Assembly: GCF_035917995.1 (NCBI RefSeq)
Contig: NZ_CP109131.1
Span: forward strand, 6,510,001-6,574,000
Length of the DNA: 64,000 nucleotides
Origin: Streptosporangium sp. NBC_01755
Lineage (GTDB): Bacteria; Actinomycetota; Actinomycetes; Streptosporangiales; Streptosporangiaceae
Direction of reading: 5' to 3'
The position numbers were made by a program, and so were the translations under genes. The notes beneath the pieces were generated by a model that saw only the letters and a program-made list of their open reading frames with translations, was not told the DNA's origin and searched no databases. The first letter of the stretch is position 1; every line of letters begins with the position of its first letter. Below, piece by piece: positions 37,401 through 49,400 of the stretch.

Positions 37401-40400
37401 CTGGTGGACCTGGTGCGTACCGAGGTGGCCATGGTGCTGGGGCATCTCTCACCGGAGACGGTGGAGGTGCAGCGGGAGTTCCGCGAGCTGGGATTCGACT
37501 CGTTGACCTCGGTGGAGTTGCGCAACCGGCTGAACGGTACGACCGGGCTGCGGTTGCCGGCCACGCTGGTGTTCGACTACCCGACGCCGGCCATGCTGGC
37601 GGAGTTCCTGCTGGCCGAGCTGCTCGGCGAGTACGCCGATGTGGTGGTTCCCGGCGAGGTCCGGCCGGTGGCCGACGACCCCATCGTGATCGTGGGCATG
37701 GCGTGCCGCTATCCGGGCGGGGTCACCTCCCCGGAGGACCTGTGGCGGCTGGTCACCGAGGGCGCGGACGCGATCTCGCCGTTCCCCACCACGCGAGGTT
37801 GGGATCCGGCGGCCTTCTACAACCCGGATCGGGAGAATCGCGGGACCAGCTATGTGCGTGAGGGCGGGTTCCTGCACGAGGCCGGGGAGTTCGACCCGGG
37901 GTTCTTCGGCATCTCGCCGCATGAGGCGTTGGCGATGGATCCGCAGCAGCGGCTGCTGCTGGAGACGTCATGGGAGGCGATCGAGCGGGTCGGGATCGAC
38001 CCGGTCTCGTTGCGGGGTAGCCGTACCGGGGTGTTCGCCGGGGTCATGTACCACGACTACGCGACCAGTGTGTCGTTCCCGCCGGAGGTGATGGGGTTCG
38101 TCGGTACCGGTACTGCCGGAAGTGTGGCGACCGGCCGCCTGTCCTACACCTTCGGGTTGGAGGGTCCGGCGGTGACGGTGGACACGGCGTGTTCGTCGTC
38201 GCTGGTGGCGATGCATCTGGCCGCGCAGGCGCTGCGCGGAGGTGACTGCTCGCTGGCGTTGGCCGGCGGTGTGACGGTGATGGCGAACCCGGGGCCGTTC
38301 ATCGATTTCAGTGCGCAGGGCGGGTTGTCCGGTGATGGCCGCTGCAAGTCCTATTCGGATGCGGCCGACGGGGTGAACTGGTCCGAGGGCGTGGGCATGC
38401 TGGTGCTGGAGCGGCTGTCGGACGCGCGCCGCAACGGCCATGAGGTGCTGGCGGTGGTGCGTGGGTCGGCGGTGAACCAGGACGGTGCGTCCAACGGTCT
38501 GACCGCGCCGAACGGTCCCTCGCAGCAGCGGGTGATCCGCCAGGCGCTGGCCGGGGCAGGACTGTCTTTCGCGGATGTCGACGTGGTGGAGGGGCACGGG
38601 ACCGGTACGACGCTGGGTGACCCGATCGAGGCGCAGGCGCTGCTGGCCACCTACGGCCAGGACCGCGACGAGGATCGACCGCTGCTGCTGGGGTCGATCA
38701 AGTCGAACATCGGTCACGCGCAGGCCGCGGCGGGTGTGGCCGGTGTGATCAAGATGGTCATGGCGATGCGGCACGGGGTGCTGCCCCGGACGCTGCACGT
38801 GGACGCGCCGTCGTCGCATGTGGACTGGTCGGCGGGTGCGGTGGAGCTGCTGACCGAGCCGGCTGAGTGGCCGGAGGCCGATCGTCCGCGCCGGGCGGGG
38901 GTGTCGTCGTTCGGGATCAGCGGCACCAATGCCCACGTGATCTTGGAGCAGGGGCCGCAGGCGGTGGAACCGGAGGCCGGTGAGCCTGCCGGCCCGGCCG
39001 CTGGTGTGGTGCCGTGGGTGGTGTCGGCGAAGACCTCTGAGGCGTTGCGCGAGCAGGCGCGCCGTCTGGGCGCGCAGGTGGAGGCGGCCGGCGAACTGGG
39101 CCTGGTGGATGTGGGGTCGTCGCTGGTGTCGTCGCGGTCGGTGTTCGAGCACCGGGCCGTGGTGGTCGGCGGTGGCCATGAGGAGCTGCTGGCGGGGCTG
39201 GCGGCGGTGACTTCCGGTGAGTCGGCGACGCGCGTGGTTGCGGGTGTGGCCGATGTCGTGGGGAAGTCGGTGTGGGTGTTCCCTGGTCAGGGGGCGCAGT
39301 GGGTGGGGATGGGGGCGGCTCTGCTGGAGGAGTCGGCGGTGTTCGCGGCTCGGATGGCGGAGTGTGCGGCGGCGTTGCAGCCGTTCGTGGACTGGTCGTT
39401 GCTGGATGTGGTCCGGCAGACCGAGGACGCTCCGGGGCTGGATCGGGTGGATGTGGTGCAGCCGACCTCGTTCGCGGTGATGGTGTCGTTGGCGGCGGTG
39501 TGGGAGTCGCTGGGGGTTCGTCCGGACGCGGTGGTGGGGCATTCGCAGGGGGAGATCGCGGCGGCGGTGGTGGCGGGTGGTCTGTCGTTGTCGGACGGTG
39601 CGCGGGTGGTGGCGTTGCGCAGCCGGTTGATCGCCGAGCGGTTGGCCGGGCTGGGGGCGATGGCGTCGGTGGCGTTGCCGGTCGAGCGGGTGCGTGAGTA
39701 CGTGGCGGTTTGGGACGGGCGGGTCTCGGTGGCTGCGGTGAACGGTCCGAACTCGGTGGTGGTGGCCGGTGAGGTCGCGGCGGTGGAGGAGCTGGTCGAG
39801 CGCCTTGCCGCTGAGAACGTGCGGGTGCGGCGGATCGCGGTGGACTATGCCTCGCATTCGGCGCAGGTGGATCTGATCGGGGAGGAGCTGGCCGGGGTCT
39901 TGGCGGGGGTGGCGCCGGGGCCGGTGCGGGTGCCGATGCTGTCGACGGTGACGGGTCAGTGGGTGGAGGGTGCGGAGCTGGGGGCCGGGTATTGGTGTGA
40001 GAATCTGCGGCGTACGGTGGGTTTCGCTCCGGCGGTGGGGGTGTTGCTGGAGCAGCGGTATCGGGTGTTCGTGGAGGTGAGTCCGCATCCGGTGCTGACG
40101 GTCGGGGTCCAGGAATGCGTGGATGCGGCCGAGGTGGAGGCTGTGATCGCCGGGACGTTGCGCCGTGAGGACGGCGGCCTGGATCGGGTGCTGGTCTCGG
40201 CGGCGGAGCTGTTCGTCCGTGGGGTGGCGGTGGACTGGCGGCAGGTGCTGCCGGGCGGGCGCCGGGTTGACCTGCCGACGTATGCCTTCCAGCGCCAGTG
40301 GTATTGGCCCGCGAGGGCGGGTTCCCAGGTTGGGAATGTGGCCGCGGCGGGGTTGGCGGTGGCGGGTCATCCGCTGCTGGGCGCCGCCGTGGGCCTGGCC

Positions 40401-43400
40401 GATTCCAATGGGGTGCTGCTGACCGGCCGCGTGTCGCTCTCGTCGCATCCGTGGCTGGCCGATCACGCGGTGGCCGGAACGGTGATCTTCCCGGGTACCG
40501 GGTTCCTGGAGCTGGCGGTGCGGGCGGGTGACCAGGCCGGGTGTGACCTGGTGGAGGAGCTGACCCTGACCGCGCCGCTGGTGCTGGGCGAAACCGACGC
40601 CGTCGCGGTGCAGGTGTGGGTGGGCGCCGCAGAGGAGACGGGCCACCGGAGCGTGAACATCTACGCCCGCTCGGCGCAGGCCGCCGATGACGTGCCGTGG
40701 GTGCGGCACGCCACCGGCACGCTGGCCGTCGGCACTCCGGCCACCGGTGCTCCCAATGCCGAGCCGTTCGATGCGGCGGTGTGGCCGCCGGTCGGCACGA
40801 CCGTGATCGGGCTGGACGGGGTGTACGAGGGACTGGCCGCGGGCGGGTTCGAATACGGCCCGGTGTTCCGGGGGCTGCGGGCGGCCTGGCGCGGCGCCGA
40901 CGGTGAGGTGTTCGCCGAGGTCGCGCTGCCCGAGCAGGCGCAGTCGAGCGCGGGCGCGTTCGGGGTGCACCCGGCTCTGCTGGACGCGGCGCTGCACGCG
41001 GTGACCTTCGTCGGGCTGGAGCCGGTGGAGGGTGGCCGGTTGCCGTTCTCCTGGGGGCGGATGAGCCTGCAGGCCACCGGGGCGGCGATGCTGCGCGTGC
41101 GACTGTTCCGGACGGGCGACGACGCTGTGTCGCTGACGGCGGTGGACGCCGCCGGGGAGCCGGTGCTGTCGGCGCGTTCGCTGGTGCTGCGCCCGTTCAG
41201 CCCTGAGCAGCTCGCCGCCGGTGGTGGTGGTCAGGTGACGGAGCGGGATGGGCTGTTCCGGCTGGATTGGACCGTTCTTTCCGAGGTTCCGGTGGCTGGT
41301 CCGGTGCCGGTGGCGGTGGTCGGTTTCTCGGGGTTCGAGCCGGATGCCTTGGGGTTTGCGGCGGTGTGGGGGGCGGCCGGGCAGTCGGTGATGGTTCATC
41401 GGGATCTGTCGGTGTTGGGCGAGGCGGGGCCGGTGCCGGAGGTGGTGCTGGCCGAGGTCGCGGCCGGGTCGGCCGGGGATGCGGTGGTCTCGGCGCATGA
41501 GGTGACGGCCGGGGTGCTGGGTCTGTTGCAGGGGTGGCTGGCCGATGAGCGGTGTGCTGGTTCGCGGCTGGTGGTGGTGACGCGGGGTGCGGTGGCTGCC
41601 GGTGAGGGTGAGTCGGTCACTGATCTGGGTGCGGCCGGGGTGTGGGGGTTGGTGCGTAGCGCGCAGTCGGAGAATCCGGGCCGGTTCGTGCTGGTCGACG
41701 TGGACGGGCAGGAGTCCTCGCTGTCGGCATTGCCGGGGATTCTGGCCGGTCTGCCGACGTCGGGTGAGCCGCAGGTGGCGGTGCGTGACGGTGGGGTGCG
41801 GGCGCCGAGGTTGGCGTCGCTGGTGTCGGGGGCGGGTCTGCTGCCGCCGGCCGGTGAGGTGGCGTGGCGGTTGGGCAGCCGGGCCAAGGGCAGTCTGGAG
41901 GCGCTGGAGTTGCTCGCGTTCCCGGAGGTGGCCGAGCCGTTGGGAGCGGGGCAGGTGCGGGTGGCGGTGCGTGCGGCGGGGGTGAACTTCCGTGACCTGC
42001 TGGACGGGTTGAACGCGCTGGGCTGGTTCCAGGACAAGGTCGGGCTGATGGGTGGTGAGGCCGCCGGGGTGGTGCTGGAGGTCGGCCCCGAGGTCGACGA
42101 CCTGCGTCCGGGCGACCGGGTGGTCGGTCTGACCGAGGGTGGCTTCGGCCCGGTGGTGATCACCGGTGCCGGTGGGGTGACCAAGATTCCTGACGGGGTC
42201 TCGTTCGAGCAGGCCGCGACGATTCCGGTGGCGTTCCTGACGACCTACTACGGGCTGATGGACCTGGCCGGACTGCGGGAGGGCGAGCGACTGCTGGTGC
42301 ACGCCGGCACCGGCGGGACCGGGATGGCGGCGATTCAGCTGGCCCAGCGCCTGGGGGTCGAGGTGTTCGCCACGGCCAGCCCGGCCAAGTGGGACGTGCT
42401 GCGTTCGCTGAGCATCCCCGATGATCACATCGCCTCGTCGCGCACCCTGGAGTTCGAGGAGCGGTTCCGCGCGGTCTGCGGTGAGCGGGGCATCGACGTG
42501 GTGCTCAACTCGCTGACCGGGGAGTTCATCGACGCCTCGGCGCGGCTGCTGCGTCCGGGTGGCCGGTTCGTCGAGATGGGCAAGCTGGACATCCGTGACC
42601 AGGAGCGGTTCCCCGGGCTGGTGTATCACTGGTTCGACGTGCTGGACGCCGGGCCTGAGCGGTTGCGGCAGATCCTGGCCGAGTTGATGGAGCTGTTCCA
42701 GGCGGGTGAGTTGCGGCCGTTGCCGTTCACGGCGTGGGATGTGCGCCGGGGCCGGGATGCCTTCCGGTTCATGAGTCAGGCCCGGCACACCGGCAAGATC
42801 GTGCTGACCATGCCCCGGGTCTGGAACCCGGAGGGCACGGTGCTGATCACCGGTGGCACCGGTGGTCTGGGTGCGGAGGTGGCCCGGCATCTGGTGGCCG
42901 AGCGTGGGACGCGGCATCTGCTGCTGGCCAGCCGCCGGGGCCTGGACGCGCCGGGCGCGGTGGAGTTGCAGGCCGAGCTGATCGCGCACGGCGTCGAGGT
43001 CACCGTCGCCGCCTGCGACATGGCCGACCGGGATGCGGTGGCCGGCCTGCTGGCCGGGGTCGACACCGAGCATCCGCTGACCGCGGTGATCCACACGGCC
43101 GGGCTCCTCGATGACGGGACGATCGCCTCGCTGACGCCGGAGCGGCTGGACGCGGTGCTGCGGCCGAAGGTCGACGCCGCCTGGCATCTGCACGAGCTCA
43201 CCGCAGATCTTGATCTGGCCGGGTTCGTGGTGTTCTCCTCACTGGCCGGGCTGATGGGCAACGCGGGGCAGGGCAACTACGCGGCGGCCAACGCCTGGCT
43301 GGACGCGCTGATGGCGCGGCGGCAGGCACAGGGGCTGCCGGGGCTGTCGCTGGCCTGGGGTTTGTGGGCGCAGGCCACCGGGATGACCGGGGACATGTCG

Positions 43401-46400
43401 CAGGCCGATGTGCAGCGGATGGCCGCCGCCGGGCTGCCGCCGATCACCACCGAACAGGGACTGGCGCTGCTCGACGCCGCCCTCGACTCGGACTCACCGC
43501 TGGTGGTCCCGGTACGGCTGAACCCGCCTGCACTGCCGCAAGAGCAGGTCCCGCCGCTGCTGCGCGGTCTGGTGCGGGGCACCCGCCGTACGGCGGCGTC
43601 GGTGTCCGCCCCCGGCGAGGGTGCGCTGTTGCGGCAGTTGGCCGGGCTGACGCAGGCCGAGCGGGACCGGTTCGTGGTCGATCTGGTCCGGGCTCAGGCC
43701 GCCGCCGTCCTCGGGCACCCCTCGCTGGAGGCGGTGCAGGTTCGCCGGGAGTTCCGCGAGCTGGGCTTCGACTCGCTGACCGCGATCGAGCTGCGCAACC
43801 GGCTCAACGCCGCCACCGGGCTGCGCCTGCCCTCCACCCTCATCTTCGACTACCCCACCCCCACCGCACTCGGCGAGTACCTGCTGAGCGAGGTGCTCGG
43901 CGCGCACGGCGACGCCATCCTGCCGGTGGCCGCGGTCTCGGTCGGGGACGACCCGATCGCCATCGTCTCGATGGCCTGCCGCTACCCCGGAGGGGTGAAC
44001 TCCCCGGAGGATCTGTGGCGGCTGGTCATCGAGGGGCAGGACGCCATCACCCCGCTGCCGACCGACCGAGGCTGGCAGGTCCATGGCGACCTCGACCTGA
44101 AGGGCGGGTTCGTCTTCGACGCGCCCGAGTTCGACTCGGAGTTCTTCAGGATCTCGCCGCGTGAGGCGCTGGCGATGGACCCGCAGCAGCGGCTGCTGCT
44201 GGAGGCCGCCTGGGAGGTCCTCGAAGGCGCCGGCATCGATCCGGACTCGTTGCGAGGCAGCGACACCGGCGTGTTCATCGGCTCCGTCGGCTCGGGCTAC
44301 ATGCCCGGGGAGGAGTCTCGCGGTCACATCATGACCGGGCAGCTGGCCAGCGTGGCCTCCGGCCGGATCTCGTACACCCTGGGCCTGGAGGGTCCGGCGG
44401 TGACGGTGGACACCGCGTGCTCGTCGTCGCTGGTGACCATCCACATGGCGGCTCAGGCCCTGCGTAACGGGGAGTGCTCGCTCGCGGTGGCCGGCGGCGT
44501 CACCGTCATATCGACCCTCGCGGCGTTCGGGGAACTCGGTGAGCAGGGCGGGCTGGCGCCGGATGCCCGGTGCAAGGCGTTCTCCGACGCGGCGGACGGC
44601 ATCGGATGGTCCGAGGGTGTCGGCCTGGTGATGCTGGAGCGGCTGTCGGACGCGCGGCGCAACGGCCACCAGGTGCTCGCGCTCGTTCGCGGGTCGGCGA
44701 TCAACCAGGATGGCGCGTCCAACGGGTTGACCGCGCCGAACGGCCCCTCGCAGCGGCGGGTGATCCGCAAGGCACTGGCCGTCGCCGGGCTGTCCCCTGC
44801 TGAGGTGGACGCGGTCGAGGCGCACGGCACCGGCACCACGCTGGGTGACCCGATCGAGGCGCAGGCCCTGCTGGCCACGTACGGCAAGGACCGGCCGGAG
44901 GAGCGGCCGCTGTTGCTGGGTTCGGTGAAGTCGAACATCGGTCACACCCAGGCCGCCGCGGGCGTGGCCGGTGTGATCAAGATGGTCATGGCTCTCCGGC
45001 ATGGCATCCTGCCCAGGACGCTGCACGTGGACGAGCCGTCGTCGCACGTGGACTGGGCCTCGGGCGCGGTGGAGCTGCTGACCGAGCCGACCGAGTGGCC
45101 GCGGACCGGTCGTCCGCGCCGGGCGGGTGTGTCGTCGTTCGGGATCAGCGGCACCAACGCACACATGATCCTGGAGCAGGGGCCGGAGGCCGTGGAACCG
45201 GCGGCCGATGAGCCTGCCGGTCCGGCAGGCGGTGTGCTGCCCTGGGTGATCTCGGCCCGTACGGCTGACGCGGTGCGGGCACAGGCCGGGCGATTGACGG
45301 CGCATGTGCAGGCCCGGGGCGAGCTGGGGCCGGCGGATGTGGGCTTCTCACTGGTGTCGTCGCGGTCGGTGTTCGAGCACCGGGCCGTGGTGGTCGGCGG
45401 GGATCGCGAGGGTCTGCTGGCGGGGTTGGCCGTGATCGGCTCGGACGAGTCGGCGCCCGGTGTGGTCCAGGGTGCGGCGGATGTCGAGGGCAGGACGGTT
45501 TTCGTGTTCCCTGGTCAGGGAGCGCAGTGGGTGGGGATGGGTGCGGCTCTGCTGGAGGAGTCGGCGGTGTTCGCGGCTCGGATGGCGGAGTGTGCGGCGG
45601 CGTTGCAGCCGTTCGTGGACTGGTCGTTGCTGGATGTGGTCCGGCAGACCGAGGATGCTCCGGGGCTGGATCGGGTGGATGTGGTGCAGCCGACCTCGTT
45701 CGCGGTGATGGTGTCTTTGGCGGCGGTGTGGGAGTCGCTGGGGGTTCGCCCGGACGCGGTGGTGGGCCATTCGCAGGGGGAGATCGCGGCCGCGGTGGTG
45801 GCGGGTGGTCTGTCGCTGTCGGACGGTGCGCGGGTGGTGGCGTTGCGCAGCCGGTTGATCGGGGAGCGGCTGTCCGGGCACGGGATGATGCTGTCGGTGA
45901 TGGCGCCGGTGGAGCAGGTGCGTGCGGCGCTGGCCGAGGGTGATCTGCTGGATCGGATCTCGATCGCCGCGGTCAACGGGCCCCGGGTGGTCACCGTCGC
46001 CGGCGACGGGGAGGCCATGCGGGTGCTGGAGCGGCGGTTGTCGGCCGAGGGCATCATGCGCTGGCAGTTGGCCGGTGCGGACTTCGCCGCGCATTCGCCT
46101 CAGGTCGAGCGGTTCCGTGACGATCTGCTGGTGGACCTGGCGGAGGTGGCGCCGCGTGCGGCGCGGGTGCCGATGCTGTCGACCGCGACCGGGCAATGGC
46201 TCGACGGCACGGAGCTGGACGCCGGCTACTGGTACGAGAACGTGCGGCGCACGGTGGAGTTCGCGCCGGCCGTGGGGCTGTTGCTGGAGGAGCGGTATCG
46301 GGCGTTCATCGAGGTCGGTCCGCACCCGTTGCTGACGTTGGGGATCGAGCAGGCGGTGGACGAGGCGGGGGTCACCGCGGTGGTCGCCGGGACGTTGCGC

Positions 46401-49400
46401 CGTGACGAAGGCGGGCTGGACCGGGTACTGGTCTCGGCGGCCGAGCTGTTCGTCCGCGGTGTGGCGGTGGACTGGCAGGCGGTGCTGGGAGGGGGCCGCC
46501 AGGTCGACCTGCCCACCTACGCCTTCCAGCACCGGCGTTACTGGCCGAGCGGAGTGCGGATCGCCGATGCCCGAGGGCTTGGCCTCGCCGCGGCGGGGCA
46601 TCCGCTGCTGGGCGCCGCTGTCGGGCTCGCCGACTCCGACGGCGCACTGCTCACCGGCCTGATGTCGGTGCGCCTGCACCCCTGGCTCGCCGATCACGCG
46701 GTGGCCGACACGGCGCTGTTCGCCGGCACCGGGTTCCTGGAGCTGGCGATCCGGGCGGCGGATCAGGTCGGCTGCGACCGGGTGGAGGAGCTCACCCTGG
46801 CCGCCCCGCTGGTGCTCGCCCCGGACGGCGCCGTCGCCGTCCAGGTGGTGGTGAGCGCATCCGACGAGACAGGCCGCAGGAATCTCGCGATCTACGCGCG
46901 GCTCGCCGACGCGCCGGACCAGCCCTGGGTGCGGCACGCGGCCGGAGTGCTGGGGGTCGGAGCGCGTACGGCGCGGTTCGACACGGCCACCTGGCCGCCC
47001 GTGGGCGCGACGCCCATCGCATTGGACGGGCTGTACGACGACCTGGCCGAGGGGGGCGTGGTCTACGGGCCCACCTTCAAGGGGTTGCGGGCGGCCTGGC
47101 AGCGTGACGGGGAGATCTTCGCCGAGGTCGAGGTGCCCGAGGAGGTCGGCGGCGCCGGCCTGTTCGGCCTGCACCCCGCACTGCTGGACGCGGCGTTGCA
47201 GCCGGCCTCGTTCATGAATTTGACGGAGCCGGGCCAGGGGCGGCTGCTGTTCTCCTGGGGCGGCGTCTGCCTGCACGCCAATGGCGCTTCGGCGTTGCGG
47301 GTGCGGCTGGTCAAGACCGGAAGCGGTTCGGTGTCGCTGGCGGCGGTGGACGCCGAGGGCGCGCCGGTGCTGACGGCGGAGTCGCTGGTGTTCCGGCCGG
47401 TGTCCGCGGACCAGATGCTCGCCTCTGGCGGCCAGGGGCTGGAGCGGGACGCGTTGTTCGCGCTGGAGTGGGTGGTCGCGCCCACGATCGTCTCCCCGCT
47501 GGACGCGGTGGCCGGGCTGGACTGTGTCGAGCTGGACCGGTCCGAGCCGGGCCGGCCGGGACTGGGCGACCTGCGCTGGGCCGAGCCGGGTCAGGCCGAG
47601 CCCGCGGGCGGTCGCGTCTCGCTGGACCGGGTGCCGGACGTCGTGGCCGTCGAGATCGGCTCGCCCGTCGAGGCGGGCGGGGCGCAGGCGGCACAGGAGC
47701 TGACCGGCCGGGTGCTGGAGCTGCTGAAGCAGTGGCTGGCCGATGACCGGTTCACCGAGTCGAGGTTGGTGCTGGTCACCCGGGGCGCGGTCGCCGGCGG
47801 GGAAGACGAGACGGTCACGGATCCGGCGGCGGCCGCGGTCTGGGGGCTGGTACGCGTCGCGCAAACCGAGAATCCCGGCCGCTTCGTGCTGGTCGACGTG
47901 GACGAGCGGGAGAGCGGGCTGTCGGCGCTGCCCGAGGCGCTGGCCTGCGGCGAGCCCCAGGTGGCGATTCGCGAACACGTGGCCCGCGTTCCCCGGCTGG
48001 TCCGCCTGACGCCAGGCGGAGACGGCGCGCGGCGGCTGGATCTCGACGGCACCGTTCTGATCACGGGTGGTACGGGTGGTCTGGGGAGCAGCCTGGCCCG
48101 GCATCTGGTGGCCGAGCACGGGGTCCGGCACCTGCTGCTGGCCGGCAGGAGGGGGCTGGACGCTCCGGGTGCGGTGGAGTTGCAGGCCGAGCTGATCGCG
48201 CACGGGGTCGAGATCACCATCGCCGCCTGCGACCTGGCCGACCGGGACCAGGTGGCGGAGCTGCTCGCCGGCGTGCCGGCGGAGCACCCGCTCACCGCGG
48301 TCATCCACACCGCGGGCGTCCGTGACGACGGCATGATCCCGTCGCTGGACGCGCAGCGGCTGGCCAACGTGTTCGGCCCCAAGGCCGACGGCGCCTGGCA
48401 CCTGCATGAGCTGACCCGGGATCTCGATCTGGCCGCCTTCGTCGTGTACTCCTCGATGGCCGGGCTGGCCGGCGGTGCGGGGCTGGGCGGTTACGCGGCG
48501 GCCAACGCCTACCTGGACGCGCTGGCCCAGCACCGCCGGGCCCAGGGCATGCCGGGCCTGTCCCTGGTGTGGGGGCCGTGGGCAGCGGATGCCGGTATGG
48601 CCGGAGAGCTCTCCGAGACGGACCTTCGCCGGCTGACGGCCGCGGGATTCCACCTGTTCTCCTTCGCCGAGGGCCTGGCGCTGTTCGACGCGGTCCTGGG
48701 CTGCGACACGCCGGTGGTCGCACCGGTTCGGCTCAACCTGCCGGCGTTGCGGGCGTTCGGTGAGGTGCCGCCGCTGTTGCGCTCGCTGGTGCGGGGCACG
48801 CGCCGTACGGCGGCGGCCCCGGTGTCGGGTGCGGACGGGGCGTTGCTGCGGCAGCTGGCCGGGCTGGCCCCCGCCGACCGCAGCCGGCTGCTGATCGAGC
48901 TGGTCCGGGCCCAGGCCGCCACGGCGCTGGGACACGACTCCCCCCAGATGGTGGAGGTGCGGCGGGAGTTCCGCGAGCTGGGCTTCGACTCCCTCACCGC
49001 GGTTGAGCTGCGCAACCGGCTGAACGTCGCGACCGGGCTGCGGCTGCCCGCCACCCTGGTGTTCGACTACCCGACCCCCGTGGTGCTGGCGGAGTTCCTG
49101 CTGGCCGAGCTGCTGGGTGAGCACGGTGACGTCATTGTGCCGACGGCGATCGCGTCGGTGGCAGACGACCCGATCGTGATCGTGTCGATGGCATGCCGCT
49201 ATCCGGGCGAGGTGCACTCTCCCGAGGATCTGTGGCAGCTCGTCACCGAGGGACGCGACGCCATCTCCCCGCTGCCGGTCGACCGGGGCTGGCAGGTGAA
49301 CGGCGACCTGGACTTCCAGGGCGGCTTCATGTCCGACGCCGCGGAGTTCGACGCCGGGTTCTTCGGAATCTCGCCACGTGAGGCCCTGGGGATGGATCCG

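Larger units (their letters stand above)
37674..43890 (+). other. PKS module M6: KS-AT(methylmalonyl)-DH-ER-KR-ACP
   Basis: Approximate base ranges are KS 37674-38948 (Cys2280), AT 39270-40150 (Ser2731 in GHSQG, YASH at 39846-39857), DH 40368-41198 (His3038 in [10 protein letters not shown]), ER 41865-42800 (NADPH loop [11 protein letters not shown], one residue off the M4/M5 form), KR catalytic half 42834-43410 (Tyr3976) and ACP 43635-43890 (Ser4141). It should add a propionate unit and reduce it fully, giving a saturated carbon with a methyl branch. Its AT is nearly identical to those of M9 and M10, and its linker-ER-KR block to that of M4. Confidence 0.92.
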
